Of a stretch of DNA of 12,925 bases, positions 1-6,462 are shown one piece after another. Below the pieces are notes generated by a model. That model was given only the letters and a program-made list of their open reading frames with translations, was not told where the DNA came from and made no database searches. Each line of letters opens with the position of its first letter. Positions within the stretch are counted from its first letter, which is position 1. This DNA is from Thermoplasmata archaeon. GTDB taxonomy: Archaea; Thermoplasmatota; Thermoplasmata; Lutacidiplasmatales; UBA184. The stretch is from contig JASIDM010000121.1 in the NCBI GenBank assembly GCA_030044695.1, forward strand, positions 1 to 12,925, read 5' to 3'. The position numbers and the translations under genes were made by a program.

Positions 1-590
1 GCGAGGAGCTGGGCCTCCTCCAGGTAGTGGGTCGTCAGGAAGACGGTCCGTCCCTCGGCCCGCAGCGAGCGGATCACGCTCCAGATCGCCCGGCGCGCGT
101 GGGGGTCCAGGCCGGTCGTCGGCTCGTCCAGGAAGCAGATCTCCGGGTCGTTGGTCAGGGCGAGGGCCAGGCCGAGCTTCTGCTTCTGGCCGCCGGAGAG
201 CGTGTCGAAGCGGGCGTTCTCCTTGTCGAGGAGCTCCACCCGGGCCAGCAGCTCGCCCGGGTCGGCGGCGGTGCCGAACAGGCTGCGGTAGTACTCGATC
301 GCCTCGCGCGCCGTGATCTTCTCCAGGAAGCGGAACTCCTGGGGGATCACCCCGATCCGGCGGTGCAGCGCCTCGCCGTCGCGCCACGGGTCGAGCTCGA
401 GCACCCGCACGGACCCGGCCGACGGTCGGCGGAGCCCTTCCAGGACCTCGACGGTGGTCGTCTTCCCCGCGCCGTTGGGACCTAGGAAGGCGAAGACCGA
501 CCCCGAGGCGACCTCGAAGCGGATGCCGTCGACGGCGACGAGCTCGCCGTAGCGCTTCACGAGGCCGTCGACCTGGACCGCGGTCGCCAT
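1..590 (-). CDS. ABC transporter ATP-binding protein (3' end beyond window)
   Basis: This is the ATPase subunit of an ABC transporter, which should couple ATP hydrolysis to transport by a membrane partner not present here. The 196 visible residues contain a full nucleotide-binding core: Walker A GPNGAGKT at about 37-44, a Q-loop (IPQEF) at 82-86, the signature LSGGQKQKLG at 131-140, Walker B ICFLDE at 151-156 followed by PTTGLDP, and the switch histidine in LTTHYLEEA at about 188. The layout resembles the drug or antibiotic export ATPases of the CcmA/DrrA type (COG1131), whose permease gene is usually next door; here that would lie beyond the left edge. The ATG at 588-590 fits the family N terminus (VDGLVKRYG) and sits about 28 bases below a TATA-like element, so a leaderless message is likely. 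The substrate cannot be told from this sequence. The C-terminal end is cut off by the window. Confidence 0.93.
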   Translation of the reverse strand, partial: MATAVQVDGLVKRYGELVAVDGIRFEVASGSVFAFLGPNGAGKTTTVEVLEGLRRPSAGSVRVLELDPWRDGEALHRRIGVIPQEFRFLEKITAREAIEYYRSLFGTAADPGELLARVELLDKENARFDTLSGGQKQKLGLALALTNDPEICFLDEPTTGLDPHARRAIWSVIRSLRAEGRTVFLTTHYLEEAQLL

Positions 591-614
591 CCCGCCGGCG
601 AGACCGGGGGTTCC

Positions 615-621
615 TTTGAAA
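615..621 (-). promoter_or_regulatory. TATA-like box for the ABC ATPase gene
   Basis: On the minus strand this reads TTTCAAA inside GCTTTCAAAGG, an AT-rich island in very GC-rich DNA. Its centre is about 28 bases upstream of the ATG at 590, the spacing expected for an archaeal TATA box driving a leaderless transcript. The call rests on composition and spacing only. Confidence 0.5.
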
Positions 622-650
622 GCTCGCCTGGCCCCGCGCTCCGTCGGGGT

Positions 651-674
651 GGGGCGCTGCTCGGCAGCCGCCCC
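651..674 (-). terminator. Hairpin downstream of the M29-like gene
   Basis: Arms GGGGCGCTGC (651-660) and GCAGCCGCCCC (664-674) can pair with one bulged base at 668 around a 3-base loop. The hairpin lies 34 bases beyond the stop of the minus-strand M29-like gene and before the promoter of the next minus-strand gene, so it is well placed to separate the two transcripts. No clear T-run follows, so termination is an inference. Confidence 0.35.
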
Positions 675-707
675 GTCGGGTCCGCTCGCGGGGCAGGCCC
701 CTACGGT

Positions 708-1859
708 CTACCGTCGCGAGGAACGGCCCGATCGGCGAGCCGCGACCCGTCGCGCCACGTGCCCCGGGGCGAGCCGTCCCCCGACGATCCAGGGGCGCCC
801 GTCGACCTCCACGTCCGCACCGGTGAGCAGGGCGACATGGGCGGGGCGTGGCCCCGCCACCCCGCCGGGTCCGGTCGCGACCTCGATCCGGAGTCCCACC
901 GCGCCCCGGGCCAGATCCCCCGCCTCGGGAGCCCGGGCGATCCGGGGATTCAGCCCGATCGACAGCCCCGAGATCGCCCGCGGGGTACGACGCGCCTTGG
1001 AGAACGTGGCGGCGAACCCCTCGCCGCCCCGATCGAACGTCGCCGCCGTGAGCCGGCCCGCACGGAGTTCGAACCGCCCGCCCGTCTCGACGGGCTCGTC
1101 GGCGTAGCGGTCGTAGGAGGGACGGTTCGCCTCCCAGACCCCGGTCGCCGTCCCGGGGGCGACCGGCAGGATGAGGCGCCCGGTCGGCAGCGCCGTCCAG
1201 ACCGTGTCCCGACGGTGCGCCGGGACGCCGGGCCGGCCGGTCTCCTCGCTCCACCGGTCCCCGCGCACCCTCACCTCGCACCGGGTCCCGTTGGGGTGGG
1301 TGATGACCGCGGTCCGAGCGCGCGCTAGACCCCGGGCCAGGCGGACCGCCTCGCCTCGGAGTCGCCGCGACGCGACGAGACTGGCGTCGACGACCTCGGA
1401 ACGCCAGGCGTCGAGGTTCACGCCGAACCGCGCTGCGGCCGTGGCGGTCACGCCGGCCACCGAGAGGCGGGCCGCTCGAAGACCCGAGGCCCTCGCCGCG
1501 GCCAGCCAGGGCCCGCCGTGCCGGTCCAGGGCGGGTCGCAGGTCCGTCGGGCGGAGTCCGAACAGACGGGGGAACGCCTCGGGACCCGGGAGATAGGCGT
1601 AGGTCCCTCCGAGGCGCGCGAGCGCGGCCGGCGCCCGCGGAACGCCGGGGCCGGCGGCGAGCGAGCGAAAGAACCCTTCCTCGTCCTCCACGGCCAGCAC
1701 CGGCTCGCAGCCCCGTCGGCGGGCCTCCACGAGGAGCGCGCGAGCCCAAGGCAGCCCCTGGCTCCAGGTCTCGATCGTGAGCGGCTCCCCGGCGCGGAGC
1801 CCCAGGTAGTCGCCGAGGGTCACCCGGGCGAGCGCGAGCTCCGCCGGCACCCGACGCAC
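708..1859 (-). CDS. M29-like aminopeptidase homologue, probably lacking the metal site
   Basis: This 383-residue protein resembles the M29 (AmpS/AmpT, COG2309) aminopeptidases in length and fold landmarks. It has an N-terminal LGDYLGLRAGEPLTIETWS segment, LPTGRLILPVAPG at about 224-236, SIGLNPRIA at about 300-308, and HVALLTGADVEVDG at 341-354. In M29 enzymes these places carry the two-metal ligands: a Glu in LPTxE, a Glu before the ALVP/GINP-like stretch, a His in the CHIALG-like stretch, and HxD near the C terminus. Here LPTxE reads LPTGR, the Glu before IGLNP is absent (AISGLS), no His is seen in LRIEVATG, and HxD reads HVA. Only one His (341) remains. Peptidase activity is therefore doubtful; it may be a divergent or non-catalytic relative. 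The start is GTG at 1859 with a purine-rich GAGGCGGGA just upstream. The C terminus is Arg/Ser rich. The family call is from motif memory and is moderate. Confidence 0.65.
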   Translation of the reverse strand: MRRVPAELALARVTLGDYLGLRAGEPLTIETWSQGLPWARALLVEARRRGCEPVLAVEDEEGFFRSLAAGPGVPRAPAALARLGGTYAYLPGPEAFPRLFGLRPTDLRPALDRHGGPWLAAARASGLRAARLSVAGVTATAAARFGVNLDAWRSEVVDASLVASRRLRGEAVRLARGLARARTAVITHPNGTRCEVRVRGDRWSEETGRPGVPAHRRDTVWTALPTGRLILPVAPGTATGVWEANRPSYDRYADEPVETGGRFELRAGRLTAATFDRGGEGFAATFSKARRTPRAISGLSIGLNPRIARAPEAGDLARGAVGLRIEVATGPGGVAGPRPAHVALLTGADVEVDGRPWIVGGRLAPGHVARRVAARRSGRSSRR

Positions 1860-1983
1860 GGTCCCGCCTCAGCGGCCCGCCGCGCGGGGCGTCGGGTGAG
1901 GACCGGTCGATGAGGTCGGGGTCCAGCGCGCCCCGGGGGCCGCGCGGCGAGCTCGAGCCGACATGACCGGGCCCGTCGAGGAC

Positions 1984-2005
1984 CGGCGGGGCATAAGCCC
2001 CGCCG
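1984..2005. terminator. Perfect 9-bp inverted repeat between two minus-strand genes
   Basis: Arms CGGCGGGGC (1984-1992) and GCCCCGCCG (1997-2005) flank the loop ATAA. The repeat lies 36 bases past the stop of the ACT-domain regulator gene and 125 bases before the start of the M29-like gene, inside the 181-base gap 1860-2040. A terminator or RNA-stabilising hairpin at the end of the regulator message is the simplest reading; an operator for the downstream gene is possible. I see nothing else convincing in this gap, including no clear TATA box. Confidence 0.4.
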
Positions 2006-2040
2006 CGTCGGCGCACGCCGCCCCGCACCCCCGTCGAGGC

Positions 2041-2691
2041 TCAGGCCAGCGCCTTCGTGAGCGTCGCGATCGCGCCGCTAAGGTCCTTCTCATCGAGGAG
2101 GAAGATCGTGTCGGTGTAGCAGGAGAGGGCCTCGACGATGTTGATCCCCTGCGTCGCGAGGATCCCCGAGAGGAGCCGGAGCAGCCCCGGGGTCTCCTCG
2201 ATGCTGTCCGGGCCGGTCACGGCGACCTCGACGAGCCCGCGGCGGATCCGGATCACGTTCGCTTCCCGGAGCTGGCGGGCCACCCGGGTCACGGAGTCCT
2301 CGTCGACCAGGATGACCGTCCCCCGGGAGACCTGGATGACCCGGCAGAGCAGGTTCTCGTCGAGAAGCTCCTCGACCACGTCGCCCAGGCGATGGAGCAC
2401 GTCGGCCCCGAGCCCCACGGTGATCGCCGCGACCTTGGAGCGGGACTCGATCCGGCTCTTCCGCAGGACCCGGCGGACCGCGGCTTCGGTGAACGCCTCG
2501 CCCCGTCCTCGCGGATACCGTCGGCACGCGGCGACCACCGCCGCCACCTGACGGAGTTCGAGCTCCTCAGCGATCTTCCGCGCGAGCGCCGTGTGGTTGG
2601 CGACGCCGGAGCGGAGGGCGTCGCCGAGCGGGGGGTGCGCGTCCAGGTACTCGCGGACCCGGCGCGCGACCGACGGTGCGTGTTCCGGCAT
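2041..2691 (-). CDS. Predicted amino-acid-metabolism regulator with C-terminal ACT domain (COG2150-like)
   Basis: This 216-residue protein looks like the archaeal family described as a predicted regulator of amino acid metabolism with an ACT domain. Residues about 8-60 (PPLGDALRSGVANHTALARKIAEE and on) match the helical N-terminal part typical of that family, with the conserved alternation of a short 'N-TALAR' helix and a following alanine-rich helix. The middle (about 85-150) is a mixed alpha/beta region. The ACT domain spans about 154-216 (LVEVAVTGP, then TPGLLRLLSGILATQGINI) and would bind an amino acid. The ATG at 2689-2691 is the natural start. The gene is divergent from argG with only 97 bases between them, so control of the arginine operon by arginine or a relative, and of itself, is a reasonable inference. 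DNA binding has not been established from the sequence. Confidence 0.75.
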   Translation of the reverse strand: MPEHAPSVARRVREYLDAHPPLGDALRSGVANHTALARKIAEELELRQVAAVVAACRRYPRGRGEAFTEAAVRRVLRKSRIESRSKVAAITVGLGADVLHRLGDVVEELLDENLLCRVIQVSRGTVILVDEDSVTRVARQLREANVIRIRRGLVEVAVTGPDSIEETPGLLRLLSGILATQGINIVEALSCYTDTIFLLDEKDLSGAIATLTKALA

Positions 2692-2694
2692 AGT

Positions 2695-2710
2695 TGTCAG
2701 GAATCAGACA
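2695..2710. promoter_or_regulatory. Candidate operator: TGTC-N8-GACA
   Basis: The repeat TGTCAGGAATCAGACA lies directly before the start codon of the ACT regulator and about 80 bases before argG, in an unusually AT-rich patch. Arms extend weakly (AGTTGTC against GACACTT, 5 of 7). It is short and could be chance; its place in the shared regulatory gap is the reason to record it. Confidence 0.25.
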
Positions 2711-2745
2711 CTTGTGCCCGATGATGTCGGTGAGCGAACGCATGG

Positions 2746-2752
2746 TATAAAT
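2746..2752 (+). promoter_or_regulatory. TATA box of the arginine operon (possibly bidirectional)
   Basis: TATAAAT is the clearest core promoter in the window. On the plus strand its centre is 40 bases before the argG ATG, giving a predicted leader of roughly 14 bases with no Shine-Dalgarno. Read on the minus strand the same site is GAGATTTATACC, with a purine-rich BRE-like flank, and would start the ACT-regulator transcript near 2723 with about 31 bases of leader. No other convincing TATA box serves the regulator. Confidence 0.65.
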
Positions 2753-2788
2753 CTCCCGCGGAGGGTCGCCCGTCCGTTCGACGCTCCG

Positions 2789-4024
2789 ATGGCACGTTCG
2801 AAGGTGGTCCTCGCCTATTCCGGGGGCCTGGACACCTCCGTGGCGATCCCGTGGATCCGCGAGGAGAAGGGGCTGGAGGTCGTCGCCGTCACGGTCGACG
2901 TCGGCCAGCCGGTCGACCTGGAGGCGGTCCGGGCGAAGGCGATCGCCTCGGGCGCCGCGGCGGCTTACGTCGCGGACGCCAAGCAGGAGTACGCCGACGA
3001 GTTCCTTCGGCCGGCGATCCGGGCCAACGCCCTGTACGAAGGGAGTTACCCGCTGAGCACGGCGCTCGCCCGCCCCCTGATCGCGCGCCACCTCGTGGAG
3101 GTCGCGCGGCGCGAGGGGGCCACGGCGATCGCCCACGGCTGCACGGGCAAGGGCAACGACCAGGTCCGGTTCGAGCTGTCGGCCCAGAGCCTCGCCCCCG
3201 ACCTCGAGGTGATCGCCCCGGCCCGGGAGTGGTCGATGCACCGGGAGGAGGAGATCGCCTACGCGGCCGCGCACGGCGTCCCCGTCGGGGCGACGCGAGC
3301 CTCCCCGTACAGCACCGACGAGAACCTCTGGGGCCGCTCGGTGGAGTGCGGGATCCTGGAGGACCCGGCGGTCGAGCCGCCCGAGGAGGTCTTCGCCTGG
3401 ACCGTCTCGCCCCGCGAGGCCCCCGCGACGCCGGTCTATGTCGCGCTCGAGTTCGAGCAGGGGGTCCCGGTCTCCCTGGACGGCCGACGTCGGCCGCTCG
3501 ACCAGCTCGTCCTCGAGCTGAACCGTCTCGCCGGCGCCCACGGCGTGGGGCGGATCGACCACCTCGAGAGCCGGGTCGTGGGGATCAAGAGCCGCGAGGT
3601 CTACGAGTGCCCGGCCGCGACCGTGCTCCTGGAGGCCCACCGGGCGCTGGAAGCGCTGGTCCTACCTCGGGATGTCCTCTCCTTCAAGCGGATCGTCGAG
3701 CAGCGGTACGCGGAGCTCGTCTACGACGGGCTCTGGTTCGCCCCCCTGCGCACGAGCCTGGAGGCGTTCGTCGACGCGACCCAGGAGCGGGTCACGGGCG
3801 AGGTCTCCGTCAAGCTGTCGCGGGGGCAGGCGACCGTGGCGGGCCGCCGCTCGGACCTCTCGCTCTACCGCGCGGGCCTGGCGACGTACGCCGAGGGGGA
3901 CAAGTTCCGCCGGGAGATGGCGGAGGGGTTCATCTACGTCTGGGGGCTGCCGAGCCGGACCTGGGCCTCCGTCGCCGCCCCTTCGGCGCGCCCCGCGGCG
4001 CCTCCGGCCGCCCGGACCCCCTAG
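2789..4024 (+). CDS. argG: Argininosuccinate synthase
   Basis: ArgG joins citrulline and aspartate, using ATP, to form argininosuccinate in the cytoplasm, the penultimate step of arginine synthesis. The 411-residue length is usual for the family. The N-terminal PP-loop AYSGGLDTS is at 9-17, HGCTGKGNDQVRFE marks the aspartate/citrulline site, and STDENLWGRSVECGILEDP is the expected central block. The ATG at 2789 (MARSKVVLAYSGG) is chosen because the PP-loop normally starts within about ten residues of the N terminus; open reading frame upstream of it crosses the promoter and is not family-like. The last 18 or so residues form an Ala/Pro-rich tail of no known role. This is the first gene of the operon, and argH follows after only two bases. 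Confidence 0.97.
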   Translation: MARSKVVLAYSGGLDTSVAIPWIREEKGLEVVAVTVDVGQPVDLEAVRAKAIASGAAAAYVADAKQEYADEFLRPAIRANALYEGSYPLSTALARPLIARHLVEVARREGATAIAHGCTGKGNDQVRFELSAQSLAPDLEVIAPAREWSMHREEEIAYAAAHGVPVGATRASPYSTDENLWGRSVECGILEDPAVEPPEEVFAWTVSPREAPATPVYVALEFEQGVPVSLDGRRRPLDQLVLELNRLAGAHGVGRIDHLESRVVGIKSREVYECPAATVLLEAHRALEALVLPRDVLSFKRIVEQRYAELVYDGLWFAPLRTSLEAFVDATQERVTGEVSVKLSRGQATVAGRRSDLSLYRAGLATYAEGDKFRREMAEGFIYVWGLPSRTWASVAAPSARPAAPPAARTP

Positions 4025-4026
4025 CC

Positions 4027-5460
4027 ATGAACGGGGACGGGGTCATCTCGGCATCCGCCGACGCGCCGTCGTACGTCCGCACCCCGGCGGCGGAACTGCT
4101 CCGATCGCTCCCGGTCGACCGGCCGCTCGCCCGGTACGACCTCGCCGGCAGCCTCGCCCACGTCGAGGCGCTCGGCGCTGCCGGCGTCCTCGACCGTGCG
4201 CAGGTCGCCCGCCTCACGGAGGGGCTTCGCGCCATCGGCCGGGAGATCGCCGGCGGGACGTTCCCGTGGCGGGACGATCTCGAGGACGTCCACACCAACG
4301 TCGAGCATCGCCTGACCGCCCTGGTCGGCCCGCTCGGCGGCATGCTCCAGGCCGGCCGGAGCCGCAACGACCAGATCGCCGTCGACGAGCGGCTCTACCT
4401 GCGCGCCGCCGTTGCGCGGGCCGCCCAGGGGCTCCTCGAGCTCCAGGAGGCGTTGCTCGGGCGGGCCTCGGAGGAGGTGGCGACCGCGATGCCCGGCTAC
4501 ACCCACCTGCAGCGGGCCCAGCCCGTGACCGTCGGGCACCAGCTGCTCGCCCATTTCTGGCGGTTCGACCGCGACCTCGACCGGCTCTTCGCGACCGTCG
4601 AACGCTCCGACCGGTCCCCGCTCGGGGCCGGTGCCCTCGCGGGGTCGACCCTCGGCCTCGCGCCGGAGGCGACGGCCCGTCGGCTCGGCTTCTCCGCCGC
4701 GTTCGAGAACTCCCTGGACGCCGTCAGCGACCGCGACCCGCTCGCGGAGCTGCTGTTCGACCTGGCCCTATTGGCGGTCCACGCGAGCGGGCTCGGGGAG
4801 GAGATCGTCCTCTTCGCGACGAAGGAGTTCGGCTTCCTCGAGCGCACCGAGGCGCTCGGTTCCGGCAGCAGCCTGATGCCCCAGAAGCGCAACCCGGACG
4901 TCGCCGAGCTCGCCCGCGCGCGGGCCGGCCGGGCCGTCGGCGACCTCGTCGCCCTCCTGACCGTGCTGAAGGGGGTCCCGCTCGCCTACGACCGCGACCT
5001 CCAGGAGGACAAGGCGCCGGTCCTGGACGCCGTCGCGACGGTCGACGGGACGATCGCCGGGCTGGCCCGGCTCGTCCGCTCGCTGCGGTTCGACCGCGCG
5101 CGGCTCGAGACGGCGGCCCGGGACCCGGAGCTGTACGCCACGGACCTCGCCGAGGCCCTGGTCACCCGGGGCGTCCCGTTCCGCGAGGCCCACGAGCTCG
5201 TCCGGACCCATCTCGGCTCGTCCCCCTCCACCTCGACCGTTCGGGTCGCCCCGAGCTCGGGCGCGCCGGCCGTCGAGCTCGCCATCGATCCGGCGTCGGC
5301 GCTCTCCCGCCGCCGCTCTCCGGGCGGCCCCGGACCCGCGGCGCTCGCCGCCCAGCTCGATCTCGCCCGACGCCGGCTGGAGCTCCGGCGCACCTCCCTC
5401 TCCTCGCTCGTCCGCAAGGTCGAGCTGATCGAGGAGCTCGTGAACGAGGGAACCACATGA
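4027..5460 (+). CDS. argH: Argininosuccinate lyase
   Basis: ArgH splits argininosuccinate into arginine and fumarate, completing arginine synthesis. The 477-residue protein has the fumarase/aspartase superfamily blocks in order: EDVHTNVEHRL at about 86-96, GRSRNDQIAVDERL at 110-123, PGYTHLQRAQPVTVGH at 156-171 (H160 is the expected catalytic His), SLDAVSDRDPLAELLFD at about 229-245, and the signature GSSLMPQKRNPD at 280-291 with the catalytic Ser loop. The N-terminal LWGGRF-type segment common in bacterial ArgH is absent; the protein begins with about 15 divergent residues and joins the family pattern near LARYDLAGSLAHVEAL. The ATG at 4027 is two bases after the argG stop with no Shine-Dalgarno, so translation probably depends on coupling to argG. 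Its 3' end overlaps lysW by four bases (ATGA). Confidence 0.96.
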   Translation: MNGDGVISASADAPSYVRTPAAELLRSLPVDRPLARYDLAGSLAHVEALGAAGVLDRAQVARLTEGLRAIGREIAGGTFPWRDDLEDVHTNVEHRLTALVGPLGGMLQAGRSRNDQIAVDERLYLRAAVARAAQGLLELQEALLGRASEEVATAMPGYTHLQRAQPVTVGHQLLAHFWRFDRDLDRLFATVERSDRSPLGAGALAGSTLGLAPEATARRLGFSAAFENSLDAVSDRDPLAELLFDLALLAVHASGLGEEIVLFATKEFGFLERTEALGSGSSLMPQKRNPDVAELARARAGRAVGDLVALLTVLKGVPLAYDRDLQEDKAPVLDAVATVDGTIAGLARLVRSLRFDRARLETAARDPELYATDLAEALVTRGVPFREAHELVRTHLGSSPSTSTVRVAPSSGAPAVELAIDPASALSRRRSPGGPGPAALAAQLDLARRRLELRRTSLSSLVRKVELIEELVNEGTT

Positions 5461-5618
5461 CCGAATGCCCAGAGTGTGCCGCCAGCGTAGAGAGCCACGA
5501 CAAGGTGCTCGGGGAGGTCTTCCCCTGCCCCGATTGCGGGACGGAGCTCGAGGTCCAGGCCGTCGATCCGTTCGCCGTCCAGCCCGCGCCGAGAGAGGCC
5601 GAGGACTGGGGTGAGTAA
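5457..5618 (+). CDS. lysW: Amino-group carrier protein LysW
   Basis: LysW is the small acidic carrier whose C-terminal glutamate is joined through its gamma-carboxyl to the amino group of the substrate, protecting it through the following steps and presenting it to each enzyme. The 53-residue product has two CxxC pairs (CPEC at 4-7 and CPDC at about 24-27) that should bind one zinc, the GTELEV segment, and the diagnostic C terminus EDWGE. Length and ending match the family closely. The ATG at 5457 overlaps the argH stop as ATGA and is preceded by GAGGG seven bases upstream. The last two codons also contain the GTG start of the next gene. The gene is too short to be obvious by length alone, but the motifs are decisive. 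Confidence 0.96.
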   Translation: MTECPECAASVESHDKVLGEVFPCPDCGTELEVQAVDPFAVQPAPREAEDWGE

Positions 5619-6462
5619 CGGCTTCCGACTCGGGCTGTTCTACACGATCGTCCGGCCGGAGGAGAAGGCGATCCTCGCGGCCGCGGAGTCCCGCGGCGTC
5701 GCCGTCGAGCGCCTCGACGACGCCGAGGTGACGTTCGGCCTCGAGCGGCCGCCCGGCCTGCCGGACATCGTCCTGAACCGCTCCGTCAGCCACACCCGGG
5801 CGCTGTACGCGGCGCTCGGCTACGGCCACTACGGCGTCCCGACGGTGAACGACGCGGCCGTCATCGAGCTCGCCGGGGACAAGGTCCGCGCCTCCCTCCG
5901 GCTCGCCGAGCGGGGGATCCCGACGCCGCGGACCGTCGTGGCGCTCTCGCCCGAGGCGGCGCTGAAGGCCGTCGAGGCCGTCGGCTATCCGGCGGTGCTG
6001 AAGCCGGCCGTCGGTTCCTGGGGCCGGTTGATGGCCAAGGTCGACGACGCCGAGGCCGCCGAGCAGATCGTCGAGCACAAGGTCGCTCTCAGCTCCCCGG
6101 CCCACTCGATCTTCTACGTCCAGGAGTTCGTCGCCAAGCCAGACCGCGACCTGCGCGTCTTCGTCGTCGGCGGCGAGGTCGTCGCGGCGATGTACCGCCG
6201 CTCGAGCGCCTGGCGGACGAACGCCGCCCGGGGGGCGACCGCCGAGCCGGCCCCCGTCTCGGGGGAGCTCCGCGAGCTCGCCCTGCGCGCCGCCGACGCC
6301 GTCGGCGGCGGGGTACTCGCCGTCGACCTGATGGAGGCCCCCTCGGGCCTCGTCGTCCACGAGGTCAACCCGACGCCGGAGTTCAAGACCCTCGCCGGCG
6401 CGACGGGGGCCGACGTCGCCGGCCGGATCGTCGACTACGTCGTTGAGGTCGGGCGCGGGTGA
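5611..6462 (+). CDS. argX: LysW-glutamate ligase, ATP-grasp (ArgX/LysX family)
   Basis: This ATP-grasp enzyme of the RimK/LysX family attaches the alpha-amino group of glutamate (or alpha-aminoadipate in lysine synthesis) to the C-terminal Glu of LysW. The 283 residues show the expected order: NRSVSHTRALYAALGYG at 56-72, DK at 90-91, the ATP-binding lysine in AVLKPAVGSWGRLMAK at 128-143, QEF at 171-173, RDLRVFVVGGEVVAAMYR at 179-196, WRTNAARG at 201-208, and the metal-binding VDLMEA at 238-243 with EVNPTPEFK at 251-259. The start is GTG at 5611, eight bases inside lysW, with GAGG six bases upstream. Being in an operon with argG and argH suggests a glutamate-using ArgX; a dual enzyme is possible. 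The overlap with lysW implies coupled production of carrier and ligase. Confidence 0.93.
   Translation: MSNGFRLGLFYTIVRPEEKAILAAAESRGVAVERLDDAEVTFGLERPPGLPDIVLNRSVSHTRALYAALGYGHYGVPTVNDAAVIELAGDKVRASLRLAERGIPTPRTVVALSPEAALKAVEAVGYPAVLKPAVGSWGRLMAKVDDAEAAEQIVEHKVALSSPAHSIFYVQEFVAKPDRDLRVFVVGGEVVAAMYRRSSAWRTNAARGATAEPAPVSGELRELALRAADAVGGGVLAVDLMEAPSGLVVHEVNPTPEFKTLAGATGADVAGRIVDYVVEVGRG

Noticed and set aside
2591..2788. 66-codon upstream extension of argG
   Set aside because: It would cross the TATA box and overlap the regulator gene; the PP-loop requires a start near 2789.
2567..3640. Long minus-strand open frame across argG, beginning MRSLTDIIGHK when read from 2743
   Set aside because: Most of it is the antisense shadow of argG in GC-rich DNA and is Arg/Asp-rich with no family motifs. 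The short piece from 2743 could be a leader peptide but has no supporting ribosome-binding site.
4768..6360. 530-residue minus-strand open frame opposite argH, lysW and argX
   Set aside because: It spans three well-supported genes in antisense, is Arg/Gly/Asp-rich and shows no domain; long shadow frames are expected at this GC content.
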